Assembly (NCBI GenBank): GCA_024707265.1
Contig: JANQAB010000009.1
Location: 124,001 to 188,000, forward strand
Origin: Sporocytophaga sp.
GTDB taxonomy: Bacteria; Bacteroidota; Bacteroidia; Cytophagales; Cytophagaceae
Length of the DNA stretch: 64,000 nucleotides
Reading direction: 5' to 3'
Shown: piece by piece, positions 1-9,500 of the stretch
Layout: each line of letters begins with the position of its first letter
Numbering within the stretch: the first letter of the stretch is position 1
The notes under the pieces: model-generated
What the model was told of the DNA's origin: nothing
Database searches by the model: none
Seen by the model: only the letters and a program-made list of their open reading frames with translations
Program-made: the position numbers and the translations under genes

Positions 1-497
1 TTCGTGTCCGGTTAATTAAGAAGAAAAATAAAAACGGAGAAATTGAAGTTTTTTGCACATCACTGTTGAATGAAGAGAAGTATAAAAGAACGGCAGTATT
101 GGGTCTTTACAAGGAAAGATGGAATATTGAAGAGGGATATAAATTGATAAAAAGCCGACTGGAGGTGGAAGATTTTTCAGGCATCCGGTCAATTGTTGTA
201 AAACAGGATTTTTACATAAAAACATTGCTTCTGACCATTAACGCCATATTGTGTCAGAAGATAAACCCTTCAAAAAGCAAATCTTCTGGAAGGGTTATCA
301 ATATAAATAAAACATTGGGCTTGAGTACTACAAAAAAACTATTTCTAAAAATAGCATTAGATTGGACTATTGAGCAGACAGTGGATTTTTACACCAATAC
401 TATGATCGGAAAATTCAATTACTCAAGAAAAGGACAGAAATGTTCTAGAAATAAAAAGTGTCATAGGAAGTATAATATGAATTACAAAACTGCTTAA
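1..497 (+). CDS. IS4-family transposase, C-terminal part (cut by window edge)
   Basis: The reading frame is open from the first bases of the window, so the gene begins outside it; about 164 C-terminal codons are visible. The IS4 signature Y-(2)-R-(3)-E-(6)-K is present in YKERWNIEEGYKLIK, which carries the third catalytic acidic residue (Glu) of the DDE triad. The last ~40 residues are basic, as is common at the end of this family. The first two catalytic Asp residues would lie upstream. The gene is convergent with the adhesin gene that ends at 531. No terminal inverted repeat could be identified in the 30 bp between them, so the right end of the IS is not defined. Family assignment is firm; whether the element is intact cannot be told. 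Confidence 0.8.
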   Translation, partial: RVRLIKKKNKNGEIEVFCTSLLNEEKYKRTAVLGLYKERWNIEEGYKLIKSRLEVEDFSGIRSIVVKQDFYIKTLLLTINAILCQKINPSKSKSSGRVININKTLGLSTTKKLFLKIALDWTIEQTVDFYTNTMIGKFNYSRKGQKCSRNKKCHRKYNMNYKTA

Positions 498-530
498 CTT
501 AATGGCATTAAATAATAATTCTTAAAAAAA

Positions 531-3500
531 CTAATTCACAATAAACCCTATCGTTCTAAAATCTGTCGGTGTCAATATCTTCATCAGGTAAACCCCTGTT
601 CCTAAAGGAAGCGAGAAATTGAGAAGGTAATTCTCCTGACCATTATAAGAAGCTTTTGAAATCGGAAGACCTTGTGAATTGAGAATCTCAATTTCTATTG
701 CCTGTTCTTTATCTAAATCAATCTGAGCATTGAATATCCCGTTGTTCGGATTTGGAAAGATCTTTATAGCTTTTATCTTATTCAAACCTAAACCAAGTGA
801 ATCATTCCCACCGACTGAAACGGGAGGAATAAAAAAGGTAATGGTTTTCCTGATGCTGTCTGTACATTCACCTAAAAAGGCTGTTAATTTTATTGAATAA
901 GAACCCGGTTTCCCAAAGTATAACTCAGGACTATCTTTTGGAGAATCCATTATTATCGGCTCTCCACTAAACGACCATTGAATAGAATCCGGCATTGGCT
1001 TTGATACTTCTACAAAAACTACTGTATCTCCATATTCTACAAAACTGGGAAGTAAGAACTGTGCATTAAGCAGTTCTTTTGAAGTCTTTAGTTTAAAAGT
1101 CTTCTCTGCATTACATCCATCGGCATTTTTAACTTTCAATTGGTATGTACCATCCATATGAGTTGTGAAAATCTGAGCTTTGGTAAGTAATGAATGCTCA
1201 TCCCTCCATTCATAATCAGACCCAATATTTTCAGCATCAAATGTAACTTGCTTTCCCGGGCAAATAATTGTAGAATCAGGAATTGAGAAAGCGAACTGTA
1301 CAGAATCTTTTAATTCAGCTTCTATGAAAGCAACACAGTTTCTGCTATCAATGATCCTTGCCGTATAAACACCCTGACATAGGTTATTTAGCATAGTAGT
1401 GTTTAATATGCTATCCTCATTCCATCTGTAAGAGTATGGTGCAGTCCCGCCTGTTGCAACTACTTCAAGTTGCCCATTACAATCAATGTTGCATTTCGGA
1501 TCTACCTTAGTCGTGAATGACACTTCGAGCTGATTTGAAGGTTCTGTTATCTTAGCATTGTTTGATGCTGCACAATGATGATTGTCAGTTATCGTAAGAT
1601 AATATTCCCCGGGAGAAAGTTTCTCCAGAAGTGTATCTTTGTCAGGAAAATTCTGCCACTGATATGTATATGGCTTCGTGCCTCCTGAAACATTGGTTTT
1701 AATTACTCCGTTATTGAATCCAGCGCATTGCACTTCGGAAATATCAAAGTCTATGGCAATTGAATCAGGACGACCAATATAAACACTAAGCGTATCTATA
1801 CATTCGTTCTTGTCCTTGATTCTGATGATGTGATTACCACCTAGGATAAAACTAAAATCGCTCTTATCGAAATAATCCCCCTCGTCCAGAGAGAATTTGT
1901 AGTCAGGTGTTCCTCCAGATGCATTGACTGAAAAGCTTGCATCATTTCGGTCAAAACAGGTTGCCTCTTGAATATTGGAAACCTTAATTACAAATTCATC
2001 AGGTTCAGAAATGGAAACTGTAGTATCTTTTATTTCGCATCCGTTAGCATCCTTTGCATGACATATATAAGAAGCAGGCCCAAGTTGATTTATTGAAGCA
2101 TTCGTCTGGTAGGTTTGATGATTGTCAACAGAGTAGTAATAAGGTAAGGTTCCTCCTGTACTATTTACAAATGATATAACACCGTCATTACTTCCATTGC
2201 ATTTAGCATCAAATGCTAAAACAGAGGATTTAAAGATAGATGGTTCTATAAGTGTATCTTTAAGCGTACTGCTGATACATCCATTATTGTCTTTAACTCT
2301 CAGGTAATAGAACCCGGCAGTTAAATTGCCGAACCTATTGAGTGATGACATTCGGTTGGAAGAAAATGTAGCTGTTTCTGAAATATAATAGGAATAAGGT
2401 TTAGTACCCCCTGAAGCATTAAGTGTGATACTTCCATTTTTTAACCCATTGCAACTAATATTAACTCCACCATTATATGTTAAATCTATAAGTGAATTTA
2501 ATTTTAATTGTGGTGGATCTATAATTGATACATTTATAGAGTCCAGGCATCCGCCTCCATCGACATTTTTTACTATAATTTGATATACCCCTTGATGAAG
2601 ACCACTTAATGTATTATTTTCAGCATCGTCAGGAAATGTGGGATTAGTAACGGTACTATTCAGAGTTAGCAGTGGCCCACTTAAACTTTTTAGGGAATAG
2701 TAATAGTTACCAGAGCCATCAACCTTATTAATTTTTATTTTTCCTGAAGATTCACCATTACATTTAGGATTTATTATAGTGATAAATGAGCTTTCTAAAT
2801 GAGGCTTGGGTGGAAAAATGTATATGGAATTTTGAAATTTTGCATCTCCAAGACTAAGAACCCCATTGTCTCTTTTGTAAACCCTATATTCTTTGGTAAT
2901 AAAGGAACCCTTTGGAGCATTTGTTGGAGCAGTAATTGTTAGTATTTTTGAGTTTTGTCCTATAATATCAATCCAAGGTCCTTTATTAGTGCTTTCTTGC
3001 CAAACATAATCCCCTGTATTTTTTATGCAATCGGTTTTTAACTGAAATGTCTCACCTCCACAAATATTATTCGTGCCATTGTTGCCAATTAATTTAGGAA
3101 AGTTAGGAATTGGAGGAGTAAAAAAGTATGCAAATCGAACGCTAAATTCATTATTGGAAGTGTTAACATATGTGTAGTTCCACATTCCAGGTTCTCCATC
3201 TTCAAACCATTTGCTGTATTCTTTAATTCCTTCACTATAGTTATAATCATTATATTTCGGACAACTTTGTAGTCCCCAAATACCATTAGAACAATGACAA
3301 TTGTTATTGTATGTGCAAGGATCGCCATTTCCTCCATAACACCTTTTTAAATATCCATGAACTACAAGTTTTACTTTTAGATTTATATCCGAAATTTTGG
3401 GATAGATCTTAGTGAAAAAAGTTTGATTCGGATCTGTAGTATAGTGCCAGACATTTGCCGGTAGAGGAGATATTACCACTGCGAAACAACCTGGATTAGG

Positions 3501-3677
3501 AACGACAGGATCATTATCATAAGAAACTTCTATATTCTTCCCATCTTCAGCACTTGACCTATGCATGAATCCGTTAGCTCTAAAAATTAAAGTAAAATTC
3601 TGAGGAGGGCTATCCTGTGCAAATAGTAAACTTTGTGCATTTATAAGCAAAATAAAAAATAGTATAATTCTTTTCAT
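531..3677 (-). CDS. SprB-repeat adhesin with T9SS type A sorting domain
   Basis: A secreted surface protein of about 1048 residues. The frame could start at a TTG three codons earlier, but the ATG at 3677 directly precedes a signal peptide (KR, then a hydrophobic core, ending FAQ). After a unique N-terminal ~290 residues come serial ~75-residue repeats of the SprB type, each with a Cys-containing strand (as in VQCAGFNNGVIKTNVSGG) followed by GGT-P-Y. The last ~75 residues form a T9SS sorting domain beginning near IKIFPNPNNGIF, so export through the type IX system and anchoring on the cell surface are expected. The stop of the upstream fibronectin gene lies 5 bp before this start, so the two are probably co-transcribed. 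A close paralogue lies at the other edge of the window. Confidence 0.85.
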   Translation of the reverse strand: MKRIILFFILLINAQSLLFAQDSPPQNFTLIFRANGFMHRSSAEDGKNIEVSYDNDPVVPNPGCFAVVISPLPANVWHYTTDPNQTFFTKIYPKISDINLKVKLVVHGYLKRCYGGNGDPCTYNNNCHCSNGIWGLQSCPKYNDYNYSEGIKEYSKWFEDGEPGMWNYTYVNTSNNEFSVRFAYFFTPPIPNFPKLIGNNGTNNICGGETFQLKTDCIKNTGDYVWQESTNKGPWIDIIGQNSKILTITAPTNAPKGSFITKEYRVYKRDNGVLSLGDAKFQNSIYIFPPKPHLESSFITIINPKCNGESSGKIKINKVDGSGNYYYSLKSLSGPLLTLNSTVTNPTFPDDAENNTLSGLHQGVYQIIVKNVDGGGCLDSINVSIIDPPQLKLNSLIDLTYNGGVNISCNGLKNGSITLNASGGTKPYSYYISETATFSSNRMSSLNRFGNLTAGFYYLRVKDNNGCISSTLKDTLIEPSIFKSSVLAFDAKCNGSNDGVISFVNSTGGTLPYYYSVDNHQTYQTNASINQLGPASYICHAKDANGCEIKDTTVSISEPDEFVIKVSNIQEATCFDRNDASFSVNASGGTPDYKFSLDEGDYFDKSDFSFILGGNHIIRIKDKNECIDTLSVYIGRPDSIAIDFDISEVQCAGFNNGVIKTNVSGGTKPYTYQWQNFPDKDTLLEKLSPGEYYLTITDNHHCAASNNAKITEPSNQLEVSFTTKVDPKCNIDCNGQLEVVATGGTAPYSYRWNEDSILNTTMLNNLCQGVYTARIIDSRNCVAFIEAELKDSVQFAFSIPDSTIICPGKQVTFDAENIGSDYEWRDEHSLLTKAQIFTTHMDGTYQLKVKNADGCNAEKTFKLKTSKELLNAQFLLPSFVEYGDTVVFVEVSKPMPDSIQWSFSGEPIIMDSPKDSPELYFGKPGSYSIKLTAFLGECTDSIRKTITFFIPPVSVGGNDSLGLGLNKIKAIKIFPNPNNGIFNAQIDLDKEQAIEIEILNSQGLPISKASYNGQENYLLNFSLPLGTGVYLMKILTPTDFRTIGFIVN

Positions 3678-3682
3678 ATACT

Positions 3683-5764
3683 TCAATAGTTTATGATTAT
3701 CTCTTTACTCAATGGAGAACCAGAACCGTCAGAATAATTGGCTTTGATTCTGTAAGTGTAAGTTGTATTCATTGTAAGAGACTTATCAATGAATTTCTTT
3801 TCAGTCCCAGAAACAGATTTGTAAATTCTCAAAGGCTCGTCTTTTGCTGATCTATAGATGACAAATCTTTCCGGCTGTTTGTATTTATATTCCCATTTCA
3901 ATTCTATCTTTTTCTCCTGCCTGTCCACTTTACTTTCTATATTGCCAATCTTTCCATTAAAGCCATAGTCAACCAGAGAAAGTGTAAAGACTTGCGTTTT
4001 CTCAGATTCAAGTTTTGAATCATCAACAGCTGTTAAACAATATTCATAAGTAATTCTTGCAACAGCAGAGGTGTCAAAATATTCAGAAGTTTTTGGAGTT
4101 AATACTGCTATTGTTTGCCAAATAGAAGTATTCTTTTCTCTTCTATATAAAACCTGCTTCACTACATCTCCACTCGTACTATGCACCCATTTAAAATATA
4201 TCGCAGAATCGCTGGCAATGAACTTTTGAATCACCGGAGGCACGGGAGGTATTATATCCGGTCTTTTAAGTGTTAAAGGATCAGAAAATACGGATATATT
4301 TCCATTCATATCAGTTGCCATAATCTTGTAATACACTTTTGAGGTCAGTGTATTGAGATTGATGGTATCTGTAAAAATTGTATCCCTCACTGCCTCTCTT
4401 GTTACTTGTGTAAACTCTTCGTTTAGACTATTTGCCATGTATACCCTATAGCCCTTAAGATCTTCATCGTTACCTTTCTTCCATGTTAGTTTAAGTATTC
4501 CTTGAGGATCTATAACGCCAGTAAGCCCTACTGGCTTTACAGGAGATATACTATCTATCGGCTGTCCCATCGCCGGAAAAGAGGAAACTATATTGTCATT
4601 TACATCTGTGAGCCTGATGATATAATAATTAGTCCTGGCTGGTTTTTCATCAATAAATTCCCTTTTATCCGGTTTGGTATTGCCAAGTGATTTATAGTCA
4701 CCATTAGCTTTACCTGCTCTGAGGATTTCGAATTGCTTTACCTTTGAATTGTCTTCCTTCGGAAAACGCCAGTTAATTTTGATTTTACCGTCTTTGGTAT
4801 TGGTTACTGAATTAATCGCCGGAGCAAAACTTAAAGGAGCTTTTTTACCCATTCCTCCAATGGTATCAGACGGAGGACCGGTTTCTTCAAAAGATGATAC
4901 ACCTCTTACTCTAAATATATAATGAATATTGTTTTCTGGGAGTGAATCCACTCTGTACATCATCTCGGCTTTTCTTTTAGAAGAGGGTGACGTATTAATA
5001 AATGGGAGTTTACTGGTTCTCACAAAGGTCTTTCCATTATCAGAGCTTCTTTCTATAAAGTAGTTGGAATAAATATCATCATAATAGATTTTATTCCAGC
5101 TCAATAAAACAACTCCGTCTCCAAAATCTCCTTTAAACTGAGCTGGTTTGGGCAATGGCTTAATATCATCTGTTCCTATAAAAACAAACCCTGTATCTAT
5201 TTTATAAGTGCTTATTGAAGTGAGAGAATATATCTTGTAAACATATTTCTCTCCTTTCTGAACAGTCTTGTCTGTAAACATTAAACCACTTGCTGAAGCA
5301 ACTTTTAATGACTGATCTGCTGAGAATAACGCAAATGAAAATCTCGATTCAAGTTCCTGAGCCAGACTGACAGTCTGCATGAAGTTGTTCTGATCTTTAT
5401 TGTTAACATTAAAAGATTTTCCGTAGATAGCCTGAGCAGCTATTGCTCCAAAATCGCTTTGTTTAGCAACAGGTTCCCATTGTTCCAATGGAGCAGGTTT
5501 TAAATTGGATGCTAAAACAACTTTCACGACATCAGTCTTTTTGGTATCTTTCTGATCTTTAGGTAATGTGTACCTTTCAATCACATATCCATCCTTGTTT
5601 GAAAGCTTCCAGGCCATTGGAGTATTGGGAGCCCACCGTATAATAATTGAGTCCCCAAAAGTTTTTGCTATGGCTGCAACAGCAGGTTTTACTTCATTCT
5701 TTTGCTGGGCAAAAGATGAAATGCAGATTACAAAAAATAATATTATCAATAAACTTTTCATCAT
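3683..5764 (-). CDS. Secreted multi-domain fibronectin type III protein
   Basis: About 693 residues with a signal peptide (MMKSLLIILFFVICISSFAQ). The open frame extends 22 codons further upstream, but that part lies in a dispersed repeat and overlaps the GIY-YIG gene, so I chose the tandem ATGs at 5764/5761. From residue ~210 to the end there are about five fibronectin type III-like beta-sandwich modules, seen as repeated patterns of W-K followed by FVIYRS, FEILRAG or FIERSS and a Y-Y-I-R strand. No T9SS sorting domain is present at the C-terminus, so it is either periplasmic or held by another surface protein. It sits between the 1456-residue secreted protein and the SprB adhesin on the same strand, which suggests a shared envelope function. 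The exact role is unknown. Confidence 0.75.
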   Translation of the reverse strand: MMKSLLIILFFVICISSFAQQKNEVKPAVAAIAKTFGDSIIIRWAPNTPMAWKLSNKDGYVIERYTLPKDQKDTKKTDVVKVVLASNLKPAPLEQWEPVAKQSDFGAIAAQAIYGKSFNVNNKDQNNFMQTVSLAQELESRFSFALFSADQSLKVASASGLMFTDKTVQKGEKYVYKIYSLTSISTYKIDTGFVFIGTDDIKPLPKPAQFKGDFGDGVVLLSWNKIYYDDIYSNYFIERSSDNGKTFVRTSKLPFINTSPSSKRKAEMMYRVDSLPENNIHYIFRVRGVSSFEETGPPSDTIGGMGKKAPLSFAPAINSVTNTKDGKIKINWRFPKEDNSKVKQFEILRAGKANGDYKSLGNTKPDKREFIDEKPARTNYYIIRLTDVNDNIVSSFPAMGQPIDSISPVKPVGLTGVIDPQGILKLTWKKGNDEDLKGYRVYMANSLNEEFTQVTREAVRDTIFTDTINLNTLTSKVYYKIMATDMNGNISVFSDPLTLKRPDIIPPVPPVIQKFIASDSAIYFKWVHSTSGDVVKQVLYRREKNTSIWQTIAVLTPKTSEYFDTSAVARITYEYCLTAVDDSKLESEKTQVFTLSLVDYGFNGKIGNIESKVDRQEKKIELKWEYKYKQPERFVIYRSAKDEPLRIYKSVSGTEKKFIDKSLTMNTTYTYRIKANYSDGSGSPLSKEIIINY

Positions 5765-5775
5765 AGTAATTCCAT

Positions 5776-5812
5776 TTTCTTTGTCATGCTGAACTTGTGA
5801 AGCATCTGAGCT
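5776..5812. repeat. Dispersed repeat, partial copy (TCATGCTGAAC family)
   Basis: The motif TTGTCATGCTGAAC followed by GAAGCATCTGAGC matches the units in 6140-6536 and the inverted-repeat copies near 34.08 and 35.24 kb. It lies just upstream of the start chosen for the fibronectin gene and makes the longer frame there look coding. Confidence 0.7.
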
Positions 5813-5819
5813 ATTAAAA

Positions 5820-6119
5820 TTATATTTCATTATTTAAAAACTTCCAGCCAGGATTAAAGTCATCAATTAGCTTTTTTTTCTTATCTCTGCTCCATCCTTT
5901 TATTTCCTTTTCCCTTTCAATAGCATGTTGAATATATGTATGTCTTTCAAAGTAAATCAGATTATAGCAAAAATACTTTCCAGCAAAAGTTTTCTTCTCA
6001 TTTATACAATCATCAAAATGTTGTTCCATTCGACTATATAAATCATTAGTAACGCCAGTATACAATACAGTCTTACCTGGATTCGTAGTTATATAAACAA
6101 AGAAATTATAGTTTTTCAT
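5820..6119 (-). CDS. Small GIY-YIG domain protein
   Basis: A 99-residue protein of the single-domain GIY-YIG nuclease type. Near the N-terminus it has the FVYITTNPGKTVLYTGVTND segment, where the Y-I-T and Y-T-G positions correspond to GIY and YIG. An Arg (R29) follows, and a Glu later in the YFERHTYIQHAIEREKEIKG segment is a plausible metal ligand. This is the common Bacteroidota form related to UrvC-type nuclease domains. Such proteins are frequent beside repeats and mobile DNA, and this one sits between copies of a dispersed repeat. Both ends of the gene approach repeat sequence, so it may have travelled with it. Function in this cell is unknown. Confidence 0.85.
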   Translation of the reverse strand: MKNYNFFVYITTNPGKTVLYTGVTNDLYSRMEQHFDDCINEKKTFAGKYFCYNLIYFERHTYIQHAIEREKEIKGWSRDKKKKLIDDFNPGWKFLNNEI

Positions 6120-6139
6120 TTTGATTTACTAAAGAAACC

Positions 6140-6536
6140 ACAATCATACTCCTCTTTAATATCACCTTCCAATCTTTTTTATAACTCAGATCCTTCGCGG
6201 GGCTCTGGATGACAAAAGAAAGTGTATGCCCACATCCGATCTTTGTCATGCTGAACTTAAGAAGCATCTGAGCTTTAATAAAGCCAATAACCAAAAGCTT
6301 ACCCCTCTTTAATATCACCTTCCAATCCTTTTGATAACTCAGATCCTTTGCAAGGCTCTGGATGACAAAGGAAAGGTGTATGCTCACATCCAATTTTTGT
6401 CATGCTGAACTTGTGAAGCATCTGAGCTTTAATAAAGCACAATAACCAAAAGCTTACCCCTCTTTAATATCACCTTCCAATCCTTTTGAAAACTCAGATC
6501 CTTCGCGGGGCTCTGGATGACAAAGGAAAAGTCCCG
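6140..6536. repeat. Tandem array of ~155-bp dispersed repeat units
   Basis: Two and a half copies of a unit of about 155 bp. Each copy runs from TTGTCATGCTGAAC through GAAGCATCTGAGC, AATAAAGC, ACCCCTCTTTAATATCACC and CAGATCC to GGCTCTGGATGACAAA. Starts near 6242 and 6397 show the period. Each unit also contains inverted segments (GGATGACAAA against TTTGTCATGC), so transcripts could fold into hairpins. The array fills the gap between the 1456-residue gene and the GIY-YIG gene. A 95-codon open frame on the minus strand here is made of the repeat and is not a gene. Confidence 0.8.
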
Positions 6537-9500
6537 TCAATAATATCTGAACTGCAACTTATACGAAGAACTTACCTTCTTCAACCCTGGCAATGTATAG
6601 TTAAGCGTTACATCATATTTCCCCTGTGTTAACTGAGGAAACGGAGTATATATCAGGTTATGAATTTTCTTACTTGAAATATTCTGAGTCATAAGTATAG
6701 CTGCCTTTTGCTGCAATTCAGCATAATCCTTATACATATAAAATGGCAGGTTGTAAATAACCTGAGCATAAGCAGGTGTACCCTCTGCAACTCCACTATT
6801 CATTTCGTTTTCAGTTAGTATTTTATCCGCTGAAGATTGTCTTATTTCAATCGCTTTTAGTGGTGGCAATCCCAAGTCTTCCGTATTTCTCCATGTAATA
6901 AAGCCTGTGCCGTTCAATGGGTATTGCTCATATAGCAGAGGATAAATATCTCTTGAATACCAGCTGTTATTGGTTCCTGCTTGTCCGTCAATCAACTTTA
7001 AGATGCTTGCATTTCCTGAAATTTCATATTTGTCAAATGTTTCATCTCCTGAGATATTAACCCCCATTTCGTCAAGACCACGATAGTTGTATATCGGATA
7101 AGTCCAGGGTTCTGAAACACTCAGTGTTTTTATTTTTTCAGAAAAAGTATTGTATTTACTTGTCTTCAAACCTGCCTGATAAAATACCTTTTCCTCAAGT
7201 ACATCTCTTGTTCCGTCTATTGACTTACTGCTTATGGAAGCCATTGCTCCATCTACATCGGAAGAAAGAGCTTTGTCATTGCTTTTTACATTGGCATCCA
7301 CTTTCATCGCCTGACTGGCAGGAAGGTTTATAAGTTGCAAAGAATAGATTTTACCATTCTCCAATGTTTGAGGTATGGAGAATAAAACTGTATTGCCATC
7401 TGTATTATACTGAAAGTCGGTAGTAACGCCCGTCGATTCTCCCGCCTTTACAAACCTTAGCTTTTTAATCCATTGGACATCCTGCTCAAATAGTTCATCC
7501 TGACCTTTGAGTAATTGAATGTATCCTTGACCATACTCCCCTTTCAAAAAGTTGTATTGGTTTATTGCGGGATAGCTGTATTTTACATTTGACAATGGAA
7601 TATTATCAGGAGCATCACCTGTTGTGAAAGAAGCTTCAAGAACTTCCTCTACAGGTTTATTATTCACGAGAACCTGTTGCCACACTCCGTTTATTTTTTC
7701 TTCAAATCCAGCTTTTACAATAGTTTTAAGCGAGGCTTTTCCCGGAAGTATATCAAATGGCTTAAAGGAAGCAACATCATTGGCCTCATTCCATTCTACA
7801 GAACCGGCTATCTCGGATGTTCCTTTGTAAACCTTAAATTCCTTAACTATTGCCCTGAAAGTTTTGACCCTTCCATCCATATCCTCCATATCAAAACTCT
7901 TGTCTATTGCCAGGTTAAATGCAGCCTGTGGATTGTTGAATACATTGATATTTCCGTCTCCTGTTTTCGGGGACAATTCTGATATTACTTTGATTCCTTC
8001 TACAACACTTCCTCCACCTGTCATCTGACACTGTTCTCCGATGGTCAATTCGTATTTGCAATTTCCTTTCACCATTCCATTCAGGATATTATAGTAACCT
8101 CCTACCGTTCCTTTCAGGAAGGTTGGATTGGGTAGTTTAGCCTGCAACACTGCTGCTGCACCGATGTCCAGTATTTTATAATCTCCTTTGGTAAACAGAA
8201 GATCGACGTGAATGCCTAGTTCCCCCTGAAGGTAAGCATAAGACTGGCCGCTTGCATACCAACCGTTGATACCAAGCTTTCCGCCATTTACACACTGAAC
8301 GTTCTTGCCATAATTTTTAAGCATGATATCAAAACCTGCACCTGCTGCAAACTGACCGTAAAAAATGAGAAATTGCTTTTTACCTGTATTAGCATCAAAA
8401 GAAGCTCCGAAACAGAATCCATTTCCTTTGCCAAGAGCATTTTCATCACGCATGAAATTCAGATCAGCTCCTCCAAGAATTCCTGAGACATTCTCCGGTG
8501 GTGGTGGCATACCCGGAATATTGGTTCCCACCATGAAGTAAGAAGTGGCCGTAAACATTCCCATAAAATTTAATCCCAGGCGATTATCGGGTGTTCCGAT
8601 ATTGATATACCAGGACCCTTTCTCAAAATGCATTACAGCGCCACCTGCAAGGTTTTTCGGGTGAATTCCTCTTATCGTATTGTTTACATTAATATACACA
8701 TCGAAATTTCCATGTAGTACCTGATTTTCAAAATCCATTGAGATGCCCACATTGGCCATGATAGGCGGATTATTTCTCTGCGTTAACTCAGTCATAAAAT
8801 ATCCCTTTCCGTCAAAAGCGATGTACCTTACCCCGCATTTATCGGTAAAGGCTATTTCAAATGTAGCGTCAAGATTGAAAGCCTGGGCAGACGGGAAAGT
8901 TCCTGCTACTACTGTTGCTTTTAATCCCAGGAAAGTTTTCTCATCAGGAACATACTTTGTGCCTGAAGGAGGTGGTTGCAGATCTACGAGCTGTGCCTTC
9001 GTCTGTCCTGATATAGGTAATTCTGAATTGGATGCAACCGGAGCATTATCCAGTTTCGGATTATTCATATCAGCCCGCCTCATGTGATGATAAAGGCCGC
9101 CTCCGAAACCATAAAGGCCAAATCCGGGACCGCAAGGTATACCTGATGGAAGCATTACGAGGGCATCGACATACCAATACCTCATTCCTTTTACATTACC
9201 GAATTGAGCTGTGGCCCTGACCCCAATCCCTGGCTGAAAGGTCGCATTTACATAACCTCTGAATCCATTTCCGTAGACTTCATCTTTTTTATAAATGTCA
9301 AGCTCTCCATGAATGGTATAGGCTTCATTGCTGACATCTAAAACCAGTCTGTTCAGTTCAACATGATCGAACTTAAATCCATCTCTTATGGATCCACCTT
9401 CTGGATATTTTCCGAAAACGGTCAGCGCTCCTTTTCCGGAGAATCCGCCTTCATCATCTTTCATCATGTGAACATCAACACCAAAGTGTAGACCAATCAT

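Noticed and set aside
6106..6393. 95-codon minus-strand frame between the GIY-YIG gene and the 1456-residue gene
   Set aside because: It is made of two tandem copies of a dispersed repeat (FVIQS-AKDLS type translation), with no independent coding sign.
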